Assembly: GCF_005146945.1 (NCBI RefSeq)
Contig: NZ_SWMS01000010.1
Coordinates: 186,001 to 250,000 of the forward strand
Direction: 5' to 3'
Length of the DNA: 64,000 bases
Origin: Prauserella endophytica
GTDB lineage: Bacteria > Actinomycetota > Actinomycetes > Mycobacteriales > Pseudonocardiaceae
Shown here: piece by piece, positions 1 through 8,251 of the stretch
How positions within the stretch are numbered: the stretch's first letter is position 1
How the letters are laid out: every line of letters begins with the position of its first letter
Program-made: the position numbers and the translations under genes
The notes under the pieces: generated by a model
Database searches by the model: none
What the model was told of the DNA's origin: nothing
Seen by the model: the letters and a program-made list of their open reading frames with translations, nothing else

Positions 1-617
1 CAGACGGCCAGTGGCGGTCCTATGTGGACCTCGGCGGTATCGCGGCCGGTCCGCTGGGCGACATGATCGGTGACGCCCAGGGCAATCTCTACGTCGACGA
101 CGTCGCCTTCAACGCCGCCGCGGGCGAGGCGCCGGTACCGGGTCGCATCATCCTGGTCCGGTCCGATCACAGCGCCGCGGTCGCGGCCGAGGACGTTGAG
201 TTCCCGAATGGGCTCGCGCTCATCGACGGCGGCCGGACCCTGGTCGTGGCCCAGACGGCGGCCCGATGTCTGACCGCGTTCGACGTGCTCGCCGACGGAA
301 CGCTCGGTGGCCGGCGAACCTATGCCGACCTGGCCGCGCTGGTCGGCCCCGGAGCTCACCCGGACGGGCTCTGGCCCGCCGAGCACGGCGTGTGGGTGGC
401 GACGACCAGCGCACAGGCGATCGTGCGAGCCGGTGAAGGCGAGATCCACGAGACGGTGTCCACCGCGCCACTGCTGCCCATCGCCTGCTGCCTGCGCGAC
501 GACGGCGCACTGATCGCGACTGTGGCCGACACCCACGGAGCACCGCTCCTCGACGCCGTGAAATCCCGGACGGTGACGACCTCGGTCGTCGTCATCACCA
601 AGAACGAGCAAACCTGA
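1..617 (+). CDS. SMP-30/gluconolactonase-like beta-propeller hydrolase (5' end outside window)
   Basis: The frame is open from base 3 and has no convincing start inside the window; a GTG at 24 falls in the middle of propeller sequence, so the gene begins upstream. The 200 or so visible residues carry hallmarks of the SMP-30/gluconolactonase/LRE propeller: GDMIGDAQGNLYVDD, FPNGLAL, HPDGLWPAEHGVWVATT. SMP-30 enzymes are metal-dependent lactonases that open sugar or aromatic lactones. The metal-binding N-terminal glutamate would lie outside the window. The stop is only 9 nt before the hydroxylase gene, so it is the upstream member of the aromatic-acid operon. A lactonase step in that pathway is an inference. 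Confidence 0.85.
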   Translation, partial: DGQWRSYVDLGGIAAGPLGDMIGDAQGNLYVDDVAFNAAAGEAPVPGRIILVRSDHSAAVAAEDVEFPNGLALIDGGRTLVVAQTAARCLTAFDVLADGTLGGRRTYADLAALVGPGAHPDGLWPAEHGVWVATTSAQAIVRAGEGEIHETVSTAPLLPIACCLRDDGALIATVADTHGAPLLDAVKSRTVTTSVVVITKNEQT

Positions 618-626
618 GGTGAGGAA

Positions 627-2132
627 ATGACCAGGCACACCACCGACGACGTTGATGTAGCGGTCATCGGATGCGGAACCACGGGTCTGGCGCTGACCCG
701 GCTGCTGGCCATGGAAGGGCTGCGGATCGCCGCGATCGACCCCGCTCGGGTCCCCAGAGCGTTTCCCCGCGCGACACACCTTGACGACGAGACGATGCGT
801 GCCTTCCAGACGCTCGGCCTCGGGCACCTCGAAGAGCGGTTCTCGCTCTCGGGCGTGTACCGGTTCTATGACCCGCAGTGGCGGCCGGTGATGGAATTCC
901 CCTTCAACAAAGGGATAACGGACCAAGGCTGGCACTCGGACTACATGTTCCACCAGCCCGACTTCGAGGCGGTGCTGCGCGGGCACGCGCACAACCATCC
1001 GGAAACCACCAGCTTCTTCGGCTGGGACGCGATCGAGCTGACCAGCTCCGCCGACGGCGTACGGGTTCGGCTGCGCGAGAGGGCGACAGGCGAGGAACAT
1101 GAACTCACGGCGTCGTTCCTCGTCGGCTGTGACGGCGCGAATTCGTTCGTGCGCGAGCAGCTGGGTTGCACGCAGACCGACTACGGGGCAACGCATCGCT
1201 CGCTGATCGTAGACATCCTGCCTTTCGTGCAGAAGGAGAGCCTCGCCGGGCGCGACGCGTTCATCCAGGGCGGAATTCGCAACCCGTTGACTTTCCTCGC
1301 CACCGCGGAACCGCTGCTGCGTTTCGAGCAGCTACTTCGCCACGACGATGACACGGCGGCGTTCGAGCGGCTCGATCATGTGTACGAGCTGTTGTCGCCG
1401 TGGCTGAGCGCGGACGAGTACCGGGTTCTCCGCGCGGACGTCTACGAGTGGGACGCCGTGGTCGCCGAGCCGTGGCGGTCCGGGGCCGTTTTCCTGGCGG
1501 GAGACGCCGCGCACGAGATGCCGCCGCATCTCGGCCAGGGCATGGCCTCCGGCATCCGGGACGCCATGAACATCGCGTGGAAGCTCGGGCGGGTCGTCCG
1601 AGGTGAGTCGCCGCGAGAAATCCTGGACACCTACGAGACGGAACGCAAGCCGCACATGACCGAGTTCGTCAAGCTCGCGGCGCAGATGGCGAACGAGATC
1701 GAGGCGATGCAACCGCAGGCGCCGGAGGAGGGCGCCGACGTGCCTGTCACGGAGCGCGAGACTCTGCGCCCGCAGCTCGGGGCCGGCATCTGGGCCGGCG
1801 ACGACGAGTTCGCCGGACGGCTGAGCGCGCAACCGAGACTGGCGAGCGGTCAGCGCATCGACGATGTGGCCGGCTACCGGTTCGCGGTGGTGGCCGCCGA
1901 GGACTGCGTCGCTCAGCTTGGCGAGGCGACACAGGCGACGTTGCGGTCGCTGAACGCCGAAGTCATCGTGGCGGACTCCGACGAGTCGAAGAGCTGGTTG
2001 AAGAGCCTCGACACGGTCGCGATCGTCATCCGGCCGGACCGCTACCTCTTCGGCACCGCGGCGACCGCGGCGCAGCTCGATGCGCTGGTCGCCCGCCTCG
2101 ACACCGAGCTGACGGAGCGGGCACAGCCGTGA
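627..2132 (+). CDS. FAD-dependent aromatic hydroxylase, MhpA/PheA-TfdB type
   Basis: A 501-residue class A flavoprotein monooxygenase. It has the N-terminal dinucleotide-binding GCGTTG (15-20), the NAD(P)H/FAD motif GCDGANS (about 167-173) and the C-terminal FAD motif GDAAHEMPPHLGQGM (292-306). The last motif is typical of 3-(3-hydroxyphenyl)propionate hydroxylase (MhpA) relatives, which ortho-hydroxylate phenolic acids using NAD(P)H and O2. The start has a GAGG-type ribosome site (gtgagg at 616-624). It lies 9 nt after the lactonase gene and overlaps the next gene by 4 nt (GTGA), so it is translationally coupled. Substrate cannot be read from sequence; a phenolic acid is inferred from the neighbours. 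Confidence 0.9.
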   Translation: MTRHTTDDVDVAVIGCGTTGLALTRLLAMEGLRIAAIDPARVPRAFPRATHLDDETMRAFQTLGLGHLEERFSLSGVYRFYDPQWRPVMEFPFNKGITDQGWHSDYMFHQPDFEAVLRGHAHNHPETTSFFGWDAIELTSSADGVRVRLRERATGEEHELTASFLVGCDGANSFVREQLGCTQTDYGATHRSLIVDILPFVQKESLAGRDAFIQGGIRNPLTFLATAEPLLRFEQLLRHDDDTAAFERLDHVYELLSPWLSADEYRVLRADVYEWDAVVAEPWRSGAVFLAGDAAHEMPPHLGQGMASGIRDAMNIAWKLGRVVRGESPREILDTYETERKPHMTEFVKLAAQMANEIEAMQPQAPEEGADVPVTERETLRPQLGAGIWAGDDEFAGRLSAQPRLASGQRIDDVAGYRFAVVAAEDCVAQLGEATQATLRSLNAEVIVADSDESKSWLKSLDTVAIVIRPDRYLFGTAATAAQLDALVARLDTELTERAQP

Positions 2133-3703
2133 GGTACGTCGGTGACCCGGACGAGGCGACAACCCTCCCGGACATCCTTCGCGCCCGGGCGGAGCTGAGC
2201 CCCGGATCCCGGTGCCTGACGTTCGACCGGGAGACCCGGACCTTCGCGGCGATGCTCGCCGCGGCCGAACAAGCGGCGGCCGCGCTGGCGTCCCTGGGGA
2301 TCGAGCGGGGAGCCAAGGTCGCCACGCTGCTTCCCAACTCCACCGAGCTCCTCGACATCTGGTTCGGGGCATCCCTTCTCGGTGCCGTGTTCGTTCCGAT
2401 CAACTCCGGGCTGCGGGGCGACGGCTTGCGCTACATCGTCGAGCACAGCGAGGCCGAGTTCATCGCGGTGGACGAACCGTTGGTGCAGACGCTGAGCGCC
2501 GCGGTCCCCGTCGGCCGCGGGCCACGGCACCGATATGTCCGCGGTGAGGACGATCCACCGTCCGGGTACGGATCTCTGACCGCACTGCTGACCGGCGCCC
2601 ATCCTGCTGCCAAGCCCGGCGCGGTGGAACCGGCCGACCTCGCGTCCATTTTGTACACCTCGGGCACCACGGGACTGCCCAAGGGCGTGATGAACTGCCA
2701 CAACTCCTTCGCCGTCGCGGCGCACGAGTTCACCCGGCGGTACGTGCGGATCCGGCAGGACGACGTCCTGTACACGAGCCTTCCGCTCTTTCACGCGAAC
2801 GCGCAGTCGCTGACCGTAGTCGGCTCGCTGGTCTCGGGACGGCCCATGGTGGTGGCTCCGCGCTTCTCGGTATCGGCGTTCTTCGACGACATTCGAGAGC
2901 ACAACGCGACGGTGTTCAACTACATCGGGGCCATGCTGACCATGCTCTACAAACAGCCTGAGCGCCCCGACGACGCACGGAACCCGCTCCGGCTCGCGAT
3001 CGGCGGGGCCGCGCCCGCGGAGCTCTGGCGTCGCTTCGAGAAGCGGTTCGACCTCACGATCCTCGAGATCTACGGGCTCACCGAGAGCGCGACATTCTGC
3101 CTGGCCAACCCTCCCGAGGACATCAGAGCCGGCACGATCGGAAAGGAGACGAGCTGGTCAGAGGTCAAGATCGTCGGGCCGGACGGCATGACACAGCCAG
3201 ACGGAGAACCGGGAGAGATCGCGATCCGCAGCAAACGACCGGCCACGATCTTCCTGGGCTACTACAAGAACGAGGAGGCGACGCGCACGGCGATGAACGG
3301 CGGTTGGTTCCACACCGGGGACCGCGGCCGCCGCGACGCGGACGGGTACGTCGTCTTCCTCGACCGGCTCAAAGACTCCATTCGCCGGCGCGGCGAGAAC
3401 ATCTCTTCCTTCGAGATCGAGCGGATCGTCAACGCGCACCCGTCGGTGCGGGAGAGTGCGGTCATCGGAGTTCCCTCCGAACTGGGGGAGGAGGACGTCA
3501 TGGTTGTCGTCGTCCAGAACGGAGACGACCTCGACTGCGCTGAGCTCATCGAGTTCTGCGAGGAACGGATGGCCGCGTTCATGGTGCCCCGTTACGTCCG
3601 GCTCGTCGAGCGGCTGCCGAAGACCGCGACACAACGGCTCCAGAAGTACTCCCTCAGAGAGATCGGAATTCAGGACGCATGGGACCGGCAGGAGATGGGA
3701 TGA
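2129..3703 (+). CDS. Acyl-CoA ligase (AMP-forming, class I adenylate-forming enzyme)
   Basis: A 524-residue adenylate-forming ligase. The phosphate-binding motif YTSGTTGLPKG lies at about 176-186, followed by the EIYGLTES adenine loop, the hinge HTGDRGRRDADGY and C-terminal RLKDSIRRRGENIS, with an Lys-containing tail PKTATQRLQKYSL. Such enzymes activate a carboxylate with ATP and CoA. The GTG start overlaps the hydroxylase stop (GTGA) and its own stop overlaps the thiolase start (ATGA). It probably makes the CoA thioester that the thiolase then cleaves. Overall it looks like the CaiC/aryl- and fatty-acyl ligase group; exact substrate is unknown. Confidence 0.9.
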   Translation: MRYVGDPDEATTLPDILRARAELSPGSRCLTFDRETRTFAAMLAAAEQAAAALASLGIERGAKVATLLPNSTELLDIWFGASLLGAVFVPINSGLRGDGLRYIVEHSEAEFIAVDEPLVQTLSAAVPVGRGPRHRYVRGEDDPPSGYGSLTALLTGAHPAAKPGAVEPADLASILYTSGTTGLPKGVMNCHNSFAVAAHEFTRRYVRIRQDDVLYTSLPLFHANAQSLTVVGSLVSGRPMVVAPRFSVSAFFDDIREHNATVFNYIGAMLTMLYKQPERPDDARNPLRLAIGGAAPAELWRRFEKRFDLTILEIYGLTESATFCLANPPEDIRAGTIGKETSWSEVKIVGPDGMTQPDGEPGEIAIRSKRPATIFLGYYKNEEATRTAMNGGWFHTGDRGRRDADGYVVFLDRLKDSIRRRGENISSFEIERIVNAHPSVRESAVIGVPSELGEEDVMVVVVQNGDDLDCAELIEFCEERMAAFMVPRYVRLVERLPKTATQRLQKYSLREIGIQDAWDRQEMG

Positions 3704-4893
3704 TGCGCACTTTCGTGATCGGGGTCGGCCTGACGAAGTTCGAGAAGCCCGGGACCAAGCCGGGCGACTACCCGGACTGGGTACGCGAGGCGGCGACGGC
3801 CGCGCTGCGGGACGCCGGGGTGAGCTACGAACAGGTCGAGCAGGCCTACGCCGGCTACGTCTATGGTGACTCCACAGCCGGCCAGCGAGCCGTCTACGAA
3901 CTCGGCGTATCGGGTATCCCGGTCGTCAACGTCAACAACAACTGCGCGACCGGGTCCACAGCGCTCTTCCTGGCTCGCCAAGCCGTCGCGCACGGCGTTG
4001 CCGACTGCGCGCTGGCGGTCGGGTTCGAAAAGATGAAGCCCGGCTCGCTCGCCGCCATGTACACGGACCGGACGAACCCGCTCGGGCGTCACCTCGACCG
4101 GATGGCGGAGATCCATCCTCGCGAGGCCGTGCCGTTCGGCCCCGAGATGTTCGGGAACGCGGGCCGCGACCACATGGCCCGATACGGCTCGACACCCGAT
4201 CATTTCCTCTGGGTGGCCTGGAAGAACCACAAACACTCGGTCGACAACCCGTACGCTCAGTTCCAAGAAGAGTACACAATGGACGAGATCGCCGACTCGC
4301 GGACGATCTACGATCCACTGACCAAGCTCCAGTGCTCGCCCACCTCCGATGGCGCGGCCGCCGCGGTGATCGTCTCCGAACGCTTCGTCGAACGCGCGCA
4401 CTGCTGGGACCGGGCGGTCGAGATCACCGGCCAGTCCATGGTCACCGACCTCGAGTCGAGCTTCAGCGACGATACCGACTGCATGCGCATCGTGGGCTCC
4501 CACATGTCGCGGGAGGCGGCGAATCGCGCCTACCGCGAGGCCGGCATCGGGCCTGAGGACGTCGATGTGTGCGAGTTGCACGACTGCTTCAGCACGAACG
4601 AGGTGATCACCTACGAGGCGCTCGGGTTCGCGGAGGAGGGGAAGGGGCACCTGCTCGTCGAGCGTGCGGCCACCACCTACGGCGGCGACGGGCCGGTCGT
4701 CAACCCATCGGGCGGCCTTATCGCGAAAGGGCATCCCCTGGGCGCCACCGGTCTCGCCCAGTGCGCCGAGCTGACCTGGCAGCTGCGCGGGGATGCCGGC
4801 AGGCGTCAGGTCGAGGGCGCCGACGCGGCTCTCCAGCACAACCTCGGGCTCGGTGGAGCTGCCGTCGTGACCGTGTACCGCCGCGTGTCCTGA
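3700..4893 (+). CDS. SCP2/SCP-x-type thiolase
   Basis: A 397-residue thiolase resembling the thiolase domain of sterol carrier protein x. The nucleophilic cysteine is in NNNCATGS (Cys82), the family signature HDCFSTNE is at 294-301 and GHPLGATG (His345) near the end. The tail QHNLGLGGAAVVT has the Asn-Leu-Gly version of the motif in which classical thiolases carry a second cysteine. An upstream in-frame ATG at 3679 exists, but ATG 3700 overlaps the ligase stop (ATGA) and follows a CAGGAG ribosome site. SCP2 thiolases cleave branched or aromatic-ring-bearing 3-ketoacyl-CoAs. A retro-Claisen step on a phenylpropanoid- or side-chain-type CoA ester is inferred. Confidence 0.9.
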   Translation: MMRTFVIGVGLTKFEKPGTKPGDYPDWVREAATAALRDAGVSYEQVEQAYAGYVYGDSTAGQRAVYELGVSGIPVVNVNNNCATGSTALFLARQAVAHGVADCALAVGFEKMKPGSLAAMYTDRTNPLGRHLDRMAEIHPREAVPFGPEMFGNAGRDHMARYGSTPDHFLWVAWKNHKHSVDNPYAQFQEEYTMDEIADSRTIYDPLTKLQCSPTSDGAAAAVIVSERFVERAHCWDRAVEITGQSMVTDLESSFSDDTDCMRIVGSHMSREAANRAYREAGIGPEDVDVCELHDCFSTNEVITYEALGFAEEGKGHLLVERAATTYGGDGPVVNPSGGLIAKGHPLGATGLAQCAELTWQLRGDAGRRQVEGADAALQHNLGLGGAAVVTVYRRVS

Positions 4894-4910
4894 TCCGAAG
4901 GAGTGGGACC

Positions 4911-5918
4911 GTGATCGCCGGAAACCGTGTCATCGCTGTCGAGGAGCACTTCACCACCGCGACCTTCCTGCGGGCCGCGCACGAAACCGAGGTGCTACCG
5001 GGCGACCGCACCGAGATGGTGCTCATGCGTGGTGTCGAGCGGGCCGAACCCATGCGGTCCCGACTTGTCGACCTCGACGCGCGCGTGAAGGAAATGGACG
5101 CTCTTGGCCAGGACATGGCGGTGCTCAGCCTCAACCCGCCCGGGGTCCAGCCGTACCCGGCCGCGGTCGCCGCGGAGCTCGCCCGCGAGTTCAACGACTC
5201 CCTCGCCACCATCGTGCGACAGCGACCGGCGCGATTCGCCGGTCTGGGCACGGTCGCCCCGCAGGATCCGAAAGCCGCCGCCGAGGAGATCGAGCGGATC
5301 ACGGGACCGCTCGGCCTGAGCGGCATCATGATCAACTCGCATACAGAGGGGCGGTACCTCGACGAACCGTTCTTCGCCCCGTTGCTCGACGCCGCCGAAG
5401 CCAACCGGGCACCCATCTACCTCCACCCGCGGATACCCAGCATGGGCGGTCCATACCTGGACCACGGCATGTCGGGAGCGATCTGGGGCTACCAGGCCGA
5501 AGCCGGGCTGCACGCCATGCGGCTCATCCTCAGCGGCACCCTGGACCGCAACCCGGACCTGACCATCGTGCTCGGGCATCTCGGCGAAGGCATCCCGTTC
5601 TGGCTCCGGCGTATCGACAACCGGCACGCGTTCGCGCAACAGGTCTCGGGCGCTGCCACTCCCATGCCGAAACTGGACCTCACGCCCAGTGAGTACTTCC
5701 GGCGCAACTTCGTCCTCACCACGAGCGGGATCGACGACGCGGACGTCCTCGGCCTCGGACTTCGCGCGGTCGGCGACGACAACATCATGTTCGCCATCGA
5801 CACCCCGTACGAGGACCCAGGGCACGCGGTCGCCTTCCTCAGGGACGCCCCGCTCACCGGAACCCAGCGCGCGAACATCAGTCACCGCACCGCGGAGCGG
5901 GTGTTCGCACTCTCCTGA
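4911..5918 (+). CDS. Amidohydrolase-2 family decarboxylase, gamma-resorcylate/2,3-dihydroxybenzoate decarboxylase-like
   Basis: A 335-residue ACMSD-superfamily protein. GTG 4911 is preceded by GAAGGAG; the open frame runs further upstream but only as a shadow of the thiolase. The residues that hold the metal in gamma-resorcylate decarboxylase can be placed: Glu11 and His13 in VEEHF, His172 in YLHPR, His223 in LGHLGEG and Asp297 in IDTPYED. Known relatives non-oxidatively decarboxylate hydroxybenzoates (resorcylate, 2,3-dihydroxybenzoate, 5-carboxyvanillate). It is 17 nt after the thiolase and in the same operon, so it probably removes a ring carboxylate from the substrate or from a cleavage product. 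Hydrolysis of a vinylogous acid is an alternative. Confidence 0.85.
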   Translation: MIAGNRVIAVEEHFTTATFLRAAHETEVLPGDRTEMVLMRGVERAEPMRSRLVDLDARVKEMDALGQDMAVLSLNPPGVQPYPAAVAAELAREFNDSLATIVRQRPARFAGLGTVAPQDPKAAAEEIERITGPLGLSGIMINSHTEGRYLDEPFFAPLLDAAEANRAPIYLHPRIPSMGGPYLDHGMSGAIWGYQAEAGLHAMRLILSGTLDRNPDLTIVLGHLGEGIPFWLRRIDNRHAFAQQVSGAATPMPKLDLTPSEYFRRNFVLTTSGIDDADVLGLGLRAVGDDNIMFAIDTPYEDPGHAVAFLRDAPLTGTQRANISHRTAERVFALS

Positions 5919-5954
5919 CCGACAGGTAGTCCGGGCCCAACGAAGGGAACCGAT

Positions 5955-7346
5955 ATGAGCACTGCTCCGAAACCCAGACAAACCTGGCAGGAGTTCCTTG
6001 ATTCCGCGGGAGGCATGAGTCGCCGGCAACGCGTCGTCGTGCTGCTCACCTTCCTCGCGATGGTCACAGAAGGGCTCGACATCAGCATCGCCAGCTTCGT
6101 CTATCCCGAGATCGTCCGCGATTGGGGTACCTCGCTAGGTGCGATCACCGCCACCGTCACCTCCGGCGTGCTGGCCATGGCGATCGGCAGCGTGCTCGCC
6201 GGGCCGTTCGCGGACCGCTACGGCCGAAGAAGCACCGTCGTCGTCGGTATGGTCTTGTTCGGGACGACCACAGCGGCGATGGGGCTCACGACGTCGATCG
6301 AGCCGTTGATGATCCTTCGCGTCGCCGCGTGTGTCGGTCTCGGTGGCACGGTCCCGGTCCTGCTGGCCGTCGTCGCCGACGCCGTTCCCAGCGGGCGCCG
6401 CGCGCAAATGGTGTCCTTGGCCTTCTGCGGCGTCGCCGTCGGCACCATCGTGGGCGGATTCCTGGCCTCGGCGATCATCCCGGTGTGGGGCTGGCCCGCC
6501 CTGCTGGTTTCCTGTGGTCTCGCTCCGCTCTTCCTGGTGCCGCCGATCGTGTTACTGGTGCCGGATTCACCCGGCGTACTCATCGCCCGAGGGCGTCCGA
6601 TCGCGGAGGTCAGGAGTGCACTGGCAACCCTCGTACCCGGTCGTGACCTGTCCACAGTGTCTTTCGCGGCACCGGCCGGAACAGGATCACTCCGCCGCGT
6701 CTCCGGCGTTGCCACCGTGTTGTCGCGGCGTTTCGCGCTCACCACCGTGCTGCTCTGGCTCGCCTTCTTCATCGGGTTGGGCGTTGCCTTCCTGATCCTC
6801 AACTACCTACCGCTCATGGTCCGGCAGCAGAACTTCAGCGCCGCGCAGACCGGAGTCATCATCGGCACGTTCGGCTGGGGTGCTTTCATCGGCCAGGCGC
6901 TGGTCTCCTTCGCGCTCAAACGGTTCGACCGCTTTCTGGTCGTCGCGTCGTTGTGGGCGCTCGGCCTGGCCGGCATTTTCGTGGTCGCCGCCTTCACGTT
7001 CGGGTTCGCCGGCCTGCTGCTGGTCGTCTTCGGGCTCGGTCTGTCTCTCGCGAGCGTCAGCGCCGCACTGAACGCCATCGGAGCGCTCGCCTATCCGCCC
7101 GCCGCTCGGGCAACCGGCATGGGTTGGGCGAACGGAGCGGGCCGACTGGGGACCCTGGCGAGCGGTCTTCTCGGCGGGCTCATGCTGACCGCCGGCTGGA
7201 CCATCGACATGATCTTTCTCGCGATGGGCGCACCGGTCGCCGTCGGTATCGCCGCCGCGTTCCTGCTTCGCGCCGACGATCGCCGCCGACTGCGTCGCGA
7301 CACAGCACCGCCGGCCGTACGGCGACCGGCGCGGACAGCTGAGTGA
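5955..7346 (+). CDS. MFS transporter, aromatic acid:H+ symporter (AAHS) family
   Basis: A 463-residue, 12-helix major facilitator. The first helix carries the AAHS-type EGLDISIASFVYP (the equivalent of the DGxD substrate and proton motif), and the loop 2-3 signature GPFADRYGRR follows at about 83-92. Known members (PcaK, BenK, MhpT) import benzoate, 4-hydroxybenzoate or 3-hydroxyphenylpropionate. It begins 36 nt after the decarboxylase gene with an AAGGGA site and closes the operon. It predicts that the substrate is an external aromatic acid. The stop is followed directly by degraded mobile-element sequence, which marks the edge of the cluster. Confidence 0.9.
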   Translation: MSTAPKPRQTWQEFLDSAGGMSRRQRVVVLLTFLAMVTEGLDISIASFVYPEIVRDWGTSLGAITATVTSGVLAMAIGSVLAGPFADRYGRRSTVVVGMVLFGTTTAAMGLTTSIEPLMILRVAACVGLGGTVPVLLAVVADAVPSGRRAQMVSLAFCGVAVGTIVGGFLASAIIPVWGWPALLVSCGLAPLFLVPPIVLLVPDSPGVLIARGRPIAEVRSALATLVPGRDLSTVSFAAPAGTGSLRRVSGVATVLSRRFALTTVLLWLAFFIGLGVAFLILNYLPLMVRQQNFSAAQTGVIIGTFGWGAFIGQALVSFALKRFDRFLVVASLWALGLAGIFVVAAFTFGFAGLLLVVFGLGLSLASVSAALNAIGALAYPPAARATGMGWANGAGRLGTLASGLLGGLMLTAGWTIDMIFLAMGAPVAVGIAAAFLLRADDRRRLRRDTAPPAVRRPARTAE

Positions 7347-7439
7347 GTACCTCGTTCACCGAAAATGAGCTCGGCTCTCTGCCCGGACACCTTGGATATT
7401 GCCCCGGTTCACGCTCTTGCCGGGAGGAGACCAGACCTG

Positions 7440-7585
7440 ACTGGCGAGCGGTGGTTTCGAACTCTACGGGACTCATCCAGTCCAGCGCGGGGTGTGCGCT
7501 GCCGGTCGACTAGCTCAATCTGCATGCCGGGCCAGAAAACTTCGGCCACGGCGTTGTCACAGAAGTCGCAACCCAAGGTGCCGAA
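7440..7585 (-). mobile_element. IS3-family transposase (OrfB) 3' remnant
   Basis: Reading the minus strand from 7585, one frame gives GTLGCDFCDNAVAEVFW and MQIELVDRQR, the DDE-type integrase core end of IS3 OrfB (compare the usual GDxYDNAxAESF...KTEL). At about 7495 the frame shifts, and the next frame gives HPALDWMSPVEFETT, the usual OrfB C-terminus. About 30 residues normally found between the two motifs are missing, and the deletion joins two similar RQR-coding stretches. No terminal inverted repeats are visible and there is no orfA, so it is a dead fragment. Confidence 0.75.
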
Positions 7586-7800
7586 ACGACTCGTCCCCGT
7601 CGTGCCCGACGACGCCGTCTGCGCGTTGCTCGCCACGTGCTCCGGAAAGTCCTTCGTGGACCGACGTGACACGCGACCTCAAGGTGGACCTGTTCCGCGT
7701 CATCGGCAAGGGCGACAAGCAGCGCGCTATCCCGTTCGGGCCGTTCAAGAGGCTACCGAGATCCATCTCGCCTCTGAGTCCGCCGACATCGGCCCACCGC
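7575..7800 (+). pseudogene. Tyrosine recombinase/integrase remnant
   Basis: On the plus strand one frame from 7575 reads KRLVPVVPDDAVCALLATCSG then KSFVDRRDT, matching the linker and start of the XerC/D-type catalytic domain. At about 7665 the reading shifts and another frame gives DLKVDLFRVIGKGDKQRAIPFGP, the second-beta-strand region with the conserved KGDKQR. The block between them, containing the catalytic RxxE-type arginine region, is missing, as are the HxxR and Tyr parts. It overlaps the start of the antiparallel IS3 remnant, so two insertion events have decayed on top of each other. Confidence 0.7.
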
Positions 7801-7971
7801 TAGTCGTCGGCGGATGACTCGCCCACCCGTCCGTGATCAGGTCCGGCGAGCTGCCGGGCTGCGGCGGGCGGATGGCCGAGTCGTGGACGATCGCCCGGGT
7901 CGCGGCCGAGGTGTCGGTGCCATCGGCACCAGAGTCCTGGGGGCCGCGGGCGAGGATGGTCCCAGCTGACA

Positions 7972-8214
7972 GTTCACTCCATCTCCGCCGCGATGGCCGC
8001 GCTGAACACGCTCGGGCCGGCAGATCGCCGGAGAGGTCGCGCGCATCGCGGTCACGGTCAACACCGTGGCTGCCGGCGCGACTGACACCGAAGCGACCGC
8101 GGGAGTGCTCACGGAGGACACCCGGCGCCAGCTCGGGAACCGTTCGGTGCTCGGCAGGGATACCCCCCACGGGTCGACATCACCCGGATGATCGCGCTGG
8201 CCGCCGATGACGGT
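7972..8214 (+). pseudogene. Short-chain dehydrogenase C-terminal remnant
   Basis: Three successive plus-strand frames together spell an SDR C-terminal half: VHSISAAMAALNTLG (active-site helix region, with the usual YxxxK tyrosine and lysine lost), then RQIAGEVARIAVTVNTVAAGATDTEATAG (the VN-VAPG-T motif), then DITRMIALAADD (the late helix). At least two frameshifts separate them and the Rossmann N-terminal half is absent. It lies between integrase debris and the metallo-hydrolase gene and cannot make a working enzyme. Confidence 0.65.
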
Positions 8215-8251
8215 GTGACGGTTGCGCCGGGTCCTCTGAGGACTCCACGTT

